From: Anastrepha obliqua
Lineage: Eukaryota; Arthropoda; Insecta; Diptera; Tephritidae
NCBI RefSeq assembly: GCF_027943255.1
Contig: NC_072896.1
Location: 39,210,501-39,274,500 of the forward strand
DNA length: 64,000 nt
Direction: 5' to 3'
This document shows positions 22,088 through 33,439 of this stretch, piece after piece (position 1 is the stretch's first letter; each line of letters starts with the position of its first letter). Made by a program: the position numbers and the translations under genes. Below the pieces are notes generated by a model that ran no database searches, was not told the origin of the DNA, and worked only from the letters and a program-made list of their open reading frames with translations.

Positions 22088-22290
22088 AAGGTGGCGCAAA
22101 ATTTATCACTCTATCATAAAAATGAAAAATGCAAACTGCGCCGTACGTCAATCATATTTGGCACTTGTATATTCTACAGCTGCAGTATAGAAATAAAAAA
22201 GCACTTCAGCACGTAAAGAAAAAATACAGATTTTCATCACTCAACATTGTTTTTGTATTATTATTATCAAAAACAAAATTGGATGTGTTT
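22088..22290 (+). mobile_element. MITE (GGTGGCGCAAAATT family), 5' part
   Basis: Begins AAGGTGGCGCAAAATTTATC and follows the MITE at 26854-27070 for about 190 bp. Shared blocks include CGTACGTCAATCATAT, GACAGCTACAGT-like sequence and GATTTTCATCACTCAA. The far terminal repeat is absent at the expected place. A lone inverted end, TTGCGCCACCTT, occurs at 25376-25387. Confidence 0.6.
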
Positions 22291-22384
22291 TTTAGCTGCA
22301 TGAGAACTATCGATATCGATAACTATGGCTTGACAAATTGTGGAAATTTAATTAGAAAAAAATAAATTAGTACGCGAAGTTCAT

Positions 22385-22590
22385 AGAGCGCTGGCGGCAT
22401 CATAGGCCTTATTTCATAGTTACCGTTGCGGTGAATGGCGAGCGCTATCGAGCCATGTTGACTGAATTTTTGTTTACAAAAACTAATCAGCTAAATATCG
22501 ACGTCATTTGGTTCCAACAACACGCATCTTAAATTACAGCGCGTTTAACAATCAATTTATTGAAATATTCAAGTCATCAATGACGCCATA
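22385..22590 (+). pseudogene. Rosa-like DD41D transposase fragment
   Basis: The readable residues are AGGIIG, VAVNGERYRAMLTEF, LNIDVIWFQQHAS and ARLTINLLK, the central part of a DD41D transposase. The second catalytic Asp (FQQD) is His. No terminal repeats were found. Confidence 0.5.
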
Positions 22591-22699
22591 TCTGGCCGTA
22601 TATTTATTATTGGAAAAAGTAGTCAAAAATGGACCCTGTAAGTCGTTGTAGAGGACGATATATGCGGGATATCATATTCCCAAAAATAAATGCCATGAA

Positions 22700-23090
22700 A
22701 GTGTCAACCAAATTATTATTATCCCTCTTTTATTTGGAGACCTTATCATGCAGTCCATATAAATCGAATGGAGAGGGTTCAAAAAATCTTACATTCACTC
22801 AATTTCTCAGACCCGAAACCTTCATACGAAACTCGCTGTCGTTTGATTAGTCTCTTTAAGTGACAGAGGTACTTTTCAGGCAGTATCATTTATCTTTGAC
22901 CTCATTAATGGACAAATTGACTGCCCGGTCCTTCTAGAAAGAATACAATTTAATGTTCCTTGCAGAAATTTTCGCCGTTGCAAAATTTTTCGCGCCTCCC
23001 TTTTGGATTTAGACTTTGCTAGGGCCAATCATGTATTTCAAACGCAATTAAAAAATTACTTTCTATGCAAAGAATCCAAATAATACCTAG
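22700..23090 (+). pseudogene. Jockey-like LINE RT C-terminal fragment
   Basis: A frame other than the annotated open one reads HAVHINRMERVQKILHSLNF, SDPKPSYETRCRLISL, FIFDLINGQIDCPVLLERI, FNVPCRNFRRCKIFRASL and NHVFQTQLKNYFL. This is the distal 'thumb' end of an RT ORF from a LINE lacking RNase H. One frameshift occurs near 22855. Similar pieces lie at 31190, 47146 and 61790. Confidence 0.65.
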
Positions 23091-23629
23091 TATATATTTG
23101 TTATTTTAGTTTCTTAAATATTAATTTTGTTAATAACTTCTAAATATTTTTAGCAATTTAATGGTTTCTTATGTTACTAATCTAAGTTTTCTACACTGTT
23201 TAATATTAAATATTGTAAATTTCTATTTTAGTTCTGAAATGTATATCTTAAATGTCTGTTAATTTTGAAAATGGTCTGCTTACGAGCAACAACTCGCTGA
23301 AGAGTTTGTATCAGTATGTCCAGCAATAACTAAACGTACGCTGCTTTGTTGCTGTTACCTACTAAGAAGGTGGTAATGCAATTTCCTGATAGAATAGAAT
23401 ACGAAAAGTTCGTAAAAGTTGCCGGGCCGCTTGCCAAACAAAATATGATATGATAAGGCATCACACAAGGTGGTGCAAAGTTAATTAACAAATTTGGTTT
23501 ATGAAAAACTTTTTTGGTAAAAAAGGAAAAAAATGATTTCCAATGATAGAAACCCTTTAGCCCTCCTTTACACGCTCCACTACTTGTCTTTTTGTATACT
23601 GCATAACGTAACCAAAGTGATAGAAATAG

Positions 23630-23990
23630 GCTGTCTCCAATGAGTGCGCAAAATGGAGAATTTCTCGCTACTCCAGAAGCAGGCCGTTGACAGATGGTCT
23701 AGCACGCATACCTGCAAAATAACTAAACAAACGTGGTCCAATTTCAACACATCCACAACTGACGAGTGGTTAAGAAATCCACCAGCAGACATATTAAGAA
23801 TTACGTCAACAATAAACGGCCACTGGCCTTTGGGAGACCATGCCAGGAAGATGGAGTGGGCTGACAATGATTGATGCAGAAGCTGAATCTAAGAAGAATC
23901 TAAGGAAAGAGTCTTTCACTATGTGTGCGAGTGTCCGAGTTTGGATATTCTACGAAATTCTCAATAGTTAACTTTCAAGAAATTGCACAA
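23630..23990 (+). pseudogene. LINE ORF2 C-terminus after RNase H
   Basis: QKQAVDRWSSTHTCKITKQT, ITSTINGHWPLGDHARKM and, after a stop, ESKERVFHYVCECPSLD are present. The last matches the C-terminal zinc knuckle (C..C...E..H..CECP.L) of RNase H-carrying insect LINEs. Only the 3' end remains. Confidence 0.6.
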
Positions 23991-24032
23991 AAGAAAATAG
24001 ACAACATAGTCAAATCAAGATGGGTCGACTAA

Positions 24033-25025
24033 TACAGGGTGACAAAAAATAACTGTATACAAACTTCTCTGTGCAATTAGATGAATGTAAAATTTTTTTA
24101 GCGAATGCTCTTATTTTGTGATTGTTGTGTGTGTTCTGAAGTACAAAAAAAGGTATTCGTTTGTGTTCCAGCTCTTTTTAAATACTTTGCGTAACGATGC
24201 CAAGTAGTCGCTTAGCTATTATAGCCCTGCATCGGCTGGAAGCATGCAACTGTTCAACGAAATTCTATGGTCTGGATGAGGAAAATTGCTTGTGATCAAT
24301 CATGAATCAGTTCGCCTTTTAGCAAAAAATTCCAACTGCTCACAAAGAAGAAAGAAAGTAAGACTCGAAAGATGTCGCTCGCTCCAACGTCGGGCCGCAG
24401 GTACGGGCTGGGAAAAAATCGTCTTTACGAATGAGAAGCTGTTTACCGTTGAACAAGCTTACAATCATTAAAACGACAGAAATTGGTCTACAGAAGCCCC
24501 GGAACCTTCGTCCATTGTTGAACATCGTCAAAATCCGCGATCTGTCATGGTATGGGGTGGAATTTGCGCCAGTGGCAAGACTCTTCTGATTTTCATAGAC
24601 CAAGGAGCCAAAATCAATAAAAAAAGTTTACCGTCAAGACATATTAGAAGCAATTGTTCTTCCCTGGTCCCAGCAGCACTTTGGTGACGATGAGTGGACA
24701 TTTCAACAGGACTCGGCACCAGCCCACAGAGCAAAAACAACCCAAGAGCGGTGCAAAGCCAATTTCCTCTCTTTCATTACTTCCCAAGAATGGCCACCCT
24801 ACTCACTGGATCTGTCTCAGCTAGATTACAGCGTATGGTCGATTTTGGAAGCAAGGGCCTGTGCAAAACGCCACAAAACTTTGGAGTCCCTGAAGCAAGC
24901 GTTGCATCAAGATTGGGATCGCATAATGGTAGACGAACTATGGCCTACAGCCCAAAATTGTTTGAGCTTGTGTATTCGTGCTAAAGTTGGCCACTTCGAA
25001 ACTGGCTGAACATAATGTTACTCAA
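24033..25025 (+). pseudogene. maT-like DD37D transposon relic
   Basis: The left end CAGGGTGACAAAAAATAACT follows TA. Coding remnants include KVRLERCRSLQRRAAGTGWE, KIVFTNEKLFTVEQAYNH (first Asp replaced, TNE for SDE) and RSVMVWGGICASGKTLLIFI. In a shifted frame come WTFQQDSAPAHRAKTTQERC (second Asp), YSLDLSQLDYSVWSILEARA (third Asp 37 residues on) and CIRAKVGHFETG. The N-terminal third is deleted, and no right terminal repeat is visible. Confidence 0.7.
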
Positions 25026-25189
25026 ACATTGTATATTAAAATTTCACAATTTGTTAATTATAAAATGTTGTATACACTAATGGCATATTTTGTGCTAATT
25101 GGGTATGGGCTTTGCCATTCAGACGACACCTCTACCACCACCACCACCAACATATGTATTGCAGCTGTCTAGTTCACAAATGATTGTTG

Positions 25190-25315
25190 TTGTTGTTGTA
25201 ACAGCATAAATATTCCCCATACTTACATACGCGGAATGCTGCTGGAGTAACAGTCCTTGGCCGGATATAAATCCGGGTCGTTTCCGTAACGTAGAACCGA
25301 CTGTCGTGGAAACGT
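25190..25315 (+). repeat. Repeat with predicted multi-hairpin structure
   Basis: A (TTG)n run leads into a region that can fold. ATTCC at 25211 can pair with GGAAT at 25233. ACAGTC (25250-25255) pairs with GACTGT (25299-25304), enclosing a perfect hairpin CCGGAT-ATAA-ATCCGG (25261-25276) and a small CGTT/AACG hairpin (25279-25291). The sequence around CCGGATATAAATCCGGGTCG feels like a dispersed tephritid repeat, but that is recollection, not demonstrated. No hammerhead core (CTGATGA...GAAA) is present. Function unknown. Confidence 0.4.
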
Positions 25316-25394
25316 GTCAACTATGATTCAAATACGACGGCTTTTGCGCCCCCTCTTTCGATAAGGTGATTCAATTTGCGCCACCTTTTATATG

Positions 25395-26380
25395 ATAGTA
25401 AATGATTCAATTCGTATTCCGATTAAATTTTTCTTTAAGCAGCCCACTATCATTGTCACACAATATATAATATTCGAAAAAAATTTAACCCACATTTCTT
25501 TAGTTTCTGCACACTGTCTTTCGTTCATTGGCATACAGTTATTGGCCACCCGCCAGACAAACAGACGCGCAGAGTCGTTTGTCAGGTTGAACATCAAAAA
25601 TTGTGCAAATAAGTAAGTTGTCACTTGTTTGTGCTTATGTGCTTATATCCTAATATCCCCACACATTTGCATATGTATGTGTGTCCACATACACATGCTA
25701 TGTCAATTTGTTTATGTGTATATAAAAGTATTTGCTAGTTCGCTGTCGTTGTCATCCTGGCGCACAGTTACTTGCATAAAAATTTCATTATTTATTTAAC
25801 ATATCAAATGCATACGTATATATGAGCATACGTACGTATGTATGTATATAGGTAAGCAAACAAACACAGTTAACATCTACATACATAACCACATAAAAAA
25901 TCCCATGCACCCACCTTTAGTAAATGCTTGAATGCTGTCCGTAGTATTGAAGTTTTATGTTTGCATTTTTTCTCTTTTATTTTACACACACACACACACT
26001 CACACCCAAGTGCAAACAGCCATGAAAATGTCGTTATTTATTTGTCCGCTTAGCAGCTTCCCTTCACTGTTACCTGGCTATTATTATTTTTTAATGATTT
26101 TTGTTTTTGTTAACACAACTTTCACACTTTTGGCGTTACTACCGAAATCATAATCAGGATATCCGTCGTTGTGTATTTGTTTTGCGCTTTGCACTTTCCG
26201 CTTCCTGCTTTCCCTTTTAAATATTTAATTCGCTATAATGTCGCGTGTTTGTATTTTTGTTATGTTACGTTTTAATTCCGTTACTCTTTCTCTTCAATCA
26301 CAATTGGTTATGCCACACCAAATTCATAACATCCGCTCTTTTCGTCGAACAGGAACGGCCGGTCGGTTCGTTTGTTCTCG
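25395..26380. other. Spacer rich in microsatellites
   Basis: Contains TGTATGTGTGTCCACATACA, ATACGTACGTATGTATGTAT and (CA)n near 25984. The overlapping short open frames are unconvincing. Confidence 0.4.
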
Positions 26381-26402
26381 TCGCGATGGCAGCTGAAGAA
26401 TA

Positions 26403-26434
26403 CTGCTGTAAGCGCAAGTCGGTCTCGTTTTTAT
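26403..26434 (-). promoter_or_regulatory. Possible TATA-type core promoter
   Basis: On the minus strand the sequence GGATATAAAAACGAG places a good TATA box at 26428-26434. Transcription would start around 26403, in GCAGTATTC. The flanking 300 bases are GC-richer than the neighbourhood, with CGACGAG and CGCGACG words. No convincing ORF or splice donor follows (only a 9-codon ORF), so this is a weak call. Confidence 0.25.
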
Positions 26435-26853
26435 ATCCGGCGCATTGTTGCGGCATTTCATACGATGCGAGCCGAATTGACGACACGCGGTAGCAGTGTT
26501 CGCATTGCGATACGAAAGTGCTGCTATTTCAACTATTTTTCGTACCTTTTCGCTATTTGTCGTAAATGGCAGAGAAGTTTCAATTAATTTAGCCATCAAA
26601 TGGAGCCGTATACGAGAAATCACTATTTAAATATTAATTAATTTGGGGTAAATTTAAAATAAATTCATTAGAAGGGACTCGTTTTTTTTTAGGAATACAT
26701 AAATACGTATTTATGTATATTTAAAAAGTGTAAACTCACGTACAATATGCACTCGATAATCAGAACTAAAATGTGTTGGGGTAATTGAATTTAATGAAGG
26801 TGTTGCACTTCGCGAGAAAAAAATGTACAAGAAAAATTATCTTATATTTCTAC

Positions 26854-27070
26854 AAGGTGGCACAAAATTAATCACCCTATTGGAAGATTTATAATTTTTG
26901 CAAATGGCGTCGTACGTCAATCATATTCGACACTTATCAAGTAGACAGCTACAGTGTACAAATAGACAAGCAATGGGCCGCACAAAGGTCTATATAAAGA
27001 TTTTCATCACTCAAAATAATTTTTTATTAAAAAAGTAGTTGAAAAATCTATCTTAATTTTGCACCACCTT
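26854..27070. mobile_element. 217-bp MITE with inverted ends
   Basis: The left end AAGGTGGCACAAAATTAATC and right end TTAATTTTGCACCACCTT form an inverted pair of about 17 bp. The interior (CGTCGTACGTCAATCATATT, AGATTTTCATCACTCAAAAT) matches the partial copy at 22088-22290. There is no coding capacity, consistent with a non-autonomous element. Confidence 0.7.
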
Positions 27071-27775
27071 TCATTAAAAAAATTTTTTTTTTAATTATTT
27101 ATTTTATTTTAATAATCTACAATACAAATTACCTTATAGATTAGACAAAAATGTTGAGAAAACCAAGGCATGTTTGGCAACTAAAATATTAGCAATCAAT
27201 ATAAATACAACTTAAGCAACAAAATTTTTACAAATTTACAAAATTAGATTTAGATATTTCACGCTGATAAATTACTTTTTGGGAGTTAAAAACATCAATA
27301 AAATAGCCCTAAATTCTGACTTTTTTTGAAAGGCATATTTTAAAATTAATTTCATACTTGCTTTTTAATTTTATAGGTTCATCCTTTCTGTTAATATGTT
27401 ATAAGAAAAAAACAATTTAGTTTTTTTGATTCAGATCGATAGATTAAGAGTAATAATAGAGCAGTTGGGCCTCGCGCCCTATGCAGCCGACAAGAAGTGA
27501 TACTGAGCCGTCATTTAGAAAAAAAAATATGAAAAATTTGTTTTTTTTTTGTACTCTCGAAAGGTTAAATAGAGTTGTGTTAAAGCTTCAAAATAATATA
27601 ATTATTTTATCAGCTTTAAATATATGTTTAAAAAATGACCGATTTTGAGGCTTCTATATGGACTTCCCCCCTTAAAGCTTATCCGCTCAAGTAGAACTGG
27701 GCATTCGACGTTGCCATTAACAACACTGAAAATAAAATAAAGTGAAAGGTCTGTCCATATCTTTTCTAAATTGAT
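27071..27775. other. Spacer, nothing recognised
   Basis: Very AT-rich, with T and A homopolymer runs. No motif or repeat was identified. Confidence 0.4.
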
Positions 27776-27780
27776 TAGCT

Positions 27781-28430
27781 TTAGCCGAGAATTATAGAAC
27801 TGAACAGATCTGGGGAATGCGGTGGCTGTGGCATCATTAGTGTGTTGTTTTTGGCCAAAAAGTCGCGCACAAGCAACGATGTGTGAGCAGGGGCGTTATC
27901 GTGATGCAAGAGCCAATTTTTGTTCTTCCACAAATGCGGGCGTTTCTGGCGGATTGCTGCGCGCAAATTGCGCATAATTTGCAGGTAATATTCCTTATTG
28001 ACCGTTTCACCCTGTGGCAAGAGTTCATGATGCACAACGCCCCTGCAATCGAAGAAAACGGTAAGCAAAACTTTTACATTCGACCGAACTTGGCGCGCTT
28101 TTTTTGGTCTTGGATTCGGATTGAGCTTTGGTTTCCACGTCATAACCATAAACCAGGTATGACCCTTTGGAGCAAATTTGGGTCGACGCGGACAGAGTAC
28201 AACATCTCATTAGCAATGTTCATGTGTGTGTTCATTTTGGTCGAAATTGAGCAGTTTTGGCACGAAGTTTGCGGCGATCTGTCTCATGCCCAAATTATTG
28301 AAAAAATCGAATGGTATGAACCAATCAATATATCTCGGCCCTCAGCAATTTCTCTAACGGTAATTCGACGATTGGCCAATTGCTCGGACGTCCGGCACGC
28401 TTTTCGTATTGCCGCATTTGGGCGAATGAT
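27781..28430 (-). pseudogene. DD34D mariner relic
   Basis: From the N-terminal side: NRRITVREIAEGRDILIGSY (second HTH helix), frameshifted NFVPKLLNFDQN-type residues, then the first-Asp zone lost in a shift. The 122-codon frame follows with VRSNVKVLLTVFFDCRGVVH, WLLHHDNAPAHTSLLVRD (second Asp) and MMPQPPHSPDLFSSIILG. There the expected LAPCDFF with the third Asp is destroyed. Its N-terminal side is fused to the rosa-like copy at about 28425. Confidence 0.7.
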
Positions 28431-29024
28431 AATCCAAGAGTGATTGCCGAAAAACCAATGTACCCACAAAGAGTGACTGTTTGGTGCGGTTTATGGGCCG
28501 GCGGCATCATTGGGCCGTATTTTTTCCAAAATGAGACCGGTCAGACAGCTACTGTGAATAGTGTTCGCTATCGTGAGATGATAACGAACTTTTTATAGCC
28601 CGAATTGGAAGATATGGATGTGAACGATATGTGGTTTCAACAGGACGGTGCCACTTGTCACACAGCTAACGAAACAATGGCTCTTTTGCGTCGCGGCGAC
28701 GTCAATTGGCAGCCAAGATCGCGTGATTTGACACCGTTGGACTTCTTTCTTTGAGGTTATTTGAAAGGAAAGGTGTACATCGATAAGCCAGCAACAATTT
28801 AAGAGCTAAGGGATGAAATAATTCGGCACATTAACGGCATAGAACCACAATTATGCCTCAGCGTCATCGAAAATTTGGACCATCGGATGGAGGTGTGCCG
28901 CCGAGACCGCGGCGCCCATTTGGCCAATTTTTTTTCCATAATAAAGAGAAACGATAATAATTTCCTACAAAAATTGTATTTTATTCAAAATCAACACCGG
29001 CCCTTAAAACTATACCACCCTTTA
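28425..29024 (+). mobile_element. Rosa-like DD41D element, 5' truncated
   Basis: Coding starts abruptly at NPRVIAEKPMYPQRVTVWCG and continues AGGIIGPYFFQNETGQ, WFQQDGATCHTANETMALLR (second Asp) and RRGDVNW. A small deletion has removed residues between the second and third Asp. SRDLTPLDFFL (third Asp), a stop, and KPATI-stop-ELRDEIIRHINGI follow. The right terminal repeat GGCCCTTAAAACTATACCAC ends at 29024 and matches that of 936-1815. The 5' half is replaced by the opposing mariner. Confidence 0.8.
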
Positions 29025-29102
29025 TTACGTAAATTACGTAAATTAACCTTGCATGGTTTTCATCCTGTTTTTTATTTATCCGATAGACGAGGGGTACTAA
29101 TA

Positions 29103-30381
29103 GGACTATGAATAAGTTCGTGCGGTTTTACAACAGATGGCGTAACTTGATTATTATTCCATCGATCCACATTTCCAAACATTCATTGGAGAGCTACTGT
29201 CGTAAGGCACAAACGTCAGTATAAGTTTTTTATTTGAAGCGTAAACAACAATATTTTTACCACACTTGAAAATGTCGAATTTCGTGCCAAATAATGTGTT
29301 TTTGCGGGGAATTCTTCTTCATTATTTTAATATGAAGAAAAAAGCAGCCGAAAGTCATCGTATCTTGGTGGAAGTTTATGGTGAGCATGCTCTAGCTGAG
29401 CGAACGTGCCAGAAGTGGTTTGCACGCTTTAAAAGTGGTGATTTTGGCTTGGAAGACGAAGAACGCGAGGGTGCGCCGCCAAAGTTCATGGATACCGAAT
29501 TGGAGGAATTGCTCGATCAAGATCCGGCTCAAACGCAAGAAGAGGTTGCAAAAACTTTGGGAGTTGATCAATCAACCATTTCCAAATGTTTAAAAGCCAT
29601 GGGAATGATCCGAAAGGTAGGCCATTGGGTGCCGTATGAATTGAAGCCAAGAGACGTTGAACGCCGTTTTATGGCATGCGAACAACTGCTTCAACGGCAC
29701 AAAAGAAAGGGTTTTTTGCATCGAATTGTGACTGGCGATGAAAAGTGGGTCCATTACGACAATCCAAAACGTCGGGCAACGTATGGATACCCTGGCCATG
29801 CTTCAACATCGACGTCGGCGCAGAATATTCATGGCCTGAAGGTTATGCTGTGTATCTGGTGGGACCAGCTGGGTGTTGTGTATTATGAGCTACTGAAACC
29901 GAATGAAACGATTACGGGGGATGTCTACCGACGACAATTGATGCGTTTGAGCCGAGCACTGCGAGAAAAACGGCCGCAATACGCCGATAGACACGACAAA
30001 GTTATTTTGCAACATGACAATGCTCGGCCACATGTTGCACAAGTGGTCAAAACATACTTAGAAACGCTCAAATGGGATGTCCTACTCCACCCGCCGTATA
30101 GTCCAGACCTTGCGCCATCCGATTACTATCTCTTCCGATCGATGCAACATGGCCTGGCTGACCAGCACTTCCGTAATTACGATGAAGTCAAAAAATGGAT
30201 CGATTCGTGGATTGCGGCAAAACCGACCGAATTTTTCACAAAGGGAATCCGTGAATTGCCAGAAAGATGGGAAAAAGTAGTAGTAAGCGATGGACAATAC
30301 TTTGAATATTAAATTTGTAACCATTTTACGTCAATAAAGTTTCAAATTTCGAAAAAAACCGCACGACCTTATTCATAGTCC
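29103..30381 (+). mobile_element. Intact mariner (DD34D) transposon
   Basis: 1279 bp between inverted ends GGACTATGAATAAGTTCGTG and (inverse of right) GGACTATGAATAAGGTCGTG; the repeats match at 26 of 27 positions through CGGTTTT. TA duplications flank it at 29101-29102 and 30382-30383. It encodes one uninterrupted transposase with about 169 bp of 5' and 69 bp of 3' untranslated sequence, standard for mariners. Near-identical termini and an intact ORF indicate a recent arrival. It is the only element in the window with no visible damage. Confidence 0.93.
29272..30312 (+). CDS. Mariner transposase, complete, 346 aa
   Basis: Cut-and-paste transposase acting in the nucleus on its own terminal repeats and inserting at TA. 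The start is ATG 29272 (AAAATGTCG); the open frame reaches two codons further up only through a TTG. The N-terminus MSNFVPNNVFLRGILLHYF begins the first HTH, and QKWFARFKSGDFGLEDEE marks its end. DPAQTQEEVAKTLGVDQST is the second HTH. The linker WVPYEL is close to the mariner WVPHEL signature. Catalytic residues are present: RIVTGDEKWVHYD (first Asp), ILQHDNARPHVAQ (second) and YSPDLAPSDYYLFRSM (third), with 34 residues between the last two. It ends SDGQYFEY. Length matches Mos1 (345 aa); the mauritiana/capitata side of the family is the likeliest placement. No lesion is visible, so it may be active. Confidence 0.93.
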   Translation: MSNFVPNNVFLRGILLHYFNMKKKAAESHRILVEVYGEHALAERTCQKWFARFKSGDFGLEDEEREGAPPKFMDTELEELLDQDPAQTQEEVAKTLGVDQSTISKCLKAMGMIRKVGHWVPYELKPRDVERRFMACEQLLQRHKRKGFLHRIVTGDEKWVHYDNPKRRATYGYPGHASTSTSAQNIHGLKVMLCIWWDQLGVVYYELLKPNETITGDVYRRQLMRLSRALREKRPQYADRHDKVILQHDNARPHVAQVVKTYLETLKWDVLLHPPYSPDLAPSDYYLFRSMQHGLADQHFRNYDEVKKWIDSWIAAKPTEFFTKGIRELPERWEKVVVSDGQYFEY

Positions 30382-30633
30382 TATTACAAGACAGTATTTT
30401 AGGGCCTCTCTTAGTTCTATCTATTCATGATATTAGTACCTAATTTTCGTTTGTCATTTTTCTTCTATAAGCCGCTGATTTGAAAATATTTTCTGTGATT
30501 AGAAATACCAAGAATGTTCCTATGTTCCAATCGTAAATTAATGCACTCGTTCGTTAGTGCAGTAACTCTCTCTTTTTAAATATCAAGAAATGTTTTCATG
30601 TTACTTTCGCCAAAACTCGAAATGTTTTTCAAC

Positions 30634-30938
30634 TGGCGCGTACACCCTTTTTTGGGTGTTTGGCCGAGCTCCTCCTCCTATTTGTGGTGTGCGTCGTTAT
30701 GTTGTTCCACAAAATGGACTTACAGTTTCAAGCCGATTCCGAACGGCAGATATTTTTTATGAGGAACTTTTTCATGGCAGAAATATACTCGGAGGTTTGC
30801 CATTGCCTGCCGAGGGACGACCGCTATTAGAAAAAATGTTTTCTTCATTTTGGTGTTTCACCGAGATTCGGATCTACGTTCTCTCTGAATTCCAAATTAC
30901 AGTCACGCACCAACCCATTCGGCTACGGCGGCCGCCAT
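30634..30938 (-). repeat. tRNA-derived SINE, full length, minus strand
   Basis: The reverse complement starts GGCGGCCGCCGTAGCCGAAT and GGGTTGGTGCGTGAC, with a perfect A box TAGCCGAATGG. The B box is weakened to GATCCGAATCT. The body (AATAGCGGTCGTCC, GCAATGGCAAACCTCCGAGT, CTCATAAAAAATATC) and 3' end (GAGGAGGAGCTCGGCCAAAC, GGGTGTACGCGCCAGT) follow. It is about 305 bp, comparable with 62225-62541, lying about 250 bp downstream of the intact mariner. Confidence 0.85.
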
Positions 30939-31189
30939 CATCTTATAGCTGCTAACACTTTCCTTCAATTGGTTCATTAATTCAAATATCTTAGTGTGAT
31001 CTTTAACACCAATTTTTTGCTCAAAAGTCACATTAAATTCGTTGTACTCACTTCTTACTCAATCTTAGGTTTTATATGGCTCGCAGTTTTCGAACCCTTG
31101 CACTCTCAAATTATTTTTTACTTCATTAAATTGTTTTAGATTTGAGTATGAAAATTTATCTGGAGGCTTTGCCTCCAGTTTGCAGTTGA

Positions 31190-31440
31190 TTGAAAAAGCT
31201 GTTCCTTAAATATACTCTCAGGTCGCTAAAGTTCTCAAATCCTATCCATTCCTATAATTCCCGCCTGACTTTAATTAACTTAAAGTCTATAGACAGTAGA
31301 AGGTCTGTACTCTCACTGTCTTTTGTTTTTAGTGAAAAGTTGATTGTTCATCCATATTACGGATCATTCAGTTTCATATCCCTACTAGATCTCAGCGCTT
31401 CGAAGGGTGGTAGCAAAGTTTTTTCAGCTATAAAAAAATG
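31190..31440 (+). pseudogene. LINE RT C-terminal fragment
   Basis: The 83-codon frame reads YTLRSLKFSNPIHSYNSRLT, LINLKSIDSRRSVLSLSFVF, the same thumb-end pattern (LR.L...P..SY..R..LI.L..L..RR) as at 22700 and 47146. The remainder ends at a stop, with no further domain. Confidence 0.5.
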
Positions 31441-31885
31441 AATATTACCGCGTGGCAAAAATTGAGGAATTCTGCATTAATAGTTACGATTACTGAATTC
31501 CTACAAGCTAAAATGTATAGCATTGTTATGTATTTGATGTGCTTACGAGCACTATAATAACACGAATTTTTACTAGTTGATTGCTTGGTCTAGAAAGAAA
31601 ATTAATATTCCGCAAAAGTAATATTTTCAATAATAGGGTGGGAAAAAATAAAGCTTTTTAACCAGGTCTATAACAGCTTAACATCTATATAAAAGTACTT
31701 CATAGGAGTTAAGAAATTTGCCTCAATATGCATTGCCCTTTTTATTTCTGCAAATACCAGCTAAGTACCAGGCAGGAAGATATGAAAAAGGGATTTCTTT
31801 GTTGAAGATGGATTAGCAAAGTTTTCTTCTTTAGAAAAGAAGTAGGCTAGTGTTGGCAAGCTTTTTAATTTTGGAAAACACTATA
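31441..31885. other. Spacer, nothing recognised
   Basis: AT-rich; no open frame or repeat of note before the terminal repeat of the next mariner. Confidence 0.4.
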
Positions 31886-32642
<757 letters not shown>

Positions 32643-33439
32643 TATATGAGAGTTAAGCTTAGAGAGAGATTGGGTCACCAAGCATGAAATAAGCATCACG
32701 AATTTTCTCTGGAGTGTTATAGACAGCGGACAATCTCTAAATTTAAGTTATGTGCAAACTGGAGAGGTAGTGCCCATCTCTACTTGTTCTTTGGCCTTTG
32801 AACGAAGCTCCATTGATCGTCATTTTGATCAAATGACCAGGGAATATTCGACATTTGAACGAATTCTTGAACAAAAATGAACTACGGAAAGATAGAGACG
32901 TGCAAACTCAACTGAGGTGTTTTTTAAACACACTAGGAACGTTGATGGAATCAAGTGGGTTTAATTGGGGCTGATTGTCGAATAGCACTTAAACAATATC
33001 GGCAGTCGGGCCTAGTGTTTCATTCTCTTTCGATGTAATACTTAACTGCTAGGAGGCGATTGACGGCAAATAGTTTATATGTTGCTTGTTTGAGCTTAAT
33101 ACTGAGAAGATATAGGCCTCCTCCCCACGTAGAAACCTACTTCTCGTGCAAACGCAAATGCAATGCATGTACCTGGCAATGTTAAGTTTGAAAATATTAT
33201 TCTCAGATTTAGTAACGCAATTTATTTATTTATAAGGTGACGGCCCCTGTAAGTATTTGTAAATAATTTTACTTCTAATTTCGTTCTATGCTATTGTTTT
33301 TATTCGATACTGAGCCCAACTTCTGATATCTGATATCTGACTTTGGACAAGCTATCAATTCTTCTAGTTTTACTCTGCTTCTGAAATGTGGCACGAAATT
33401 CCCTTATCCAATTACGAAATTCCTCGGATGAGTCTTGTA
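32643..33439. other. Spacer, no gene recognised
   Basis: No motif, terminal repeat or RNA gene was seen. Short frames overlap on both strands without features. Confidence 0.35.

Noticed and set aside
25250..25304. Hammerhead ribozyme in the hairpin-rich repeat
   Set aside because: The conserved core words CTGATGA and GAAA are not at the required positions.
27883..28443. 186-codon plus-strand ORF
   Set aside because: It is antisense to a mariner relic with clear motifs on the minus strand (HHDNAPAHTS), so it is a shadow frame.
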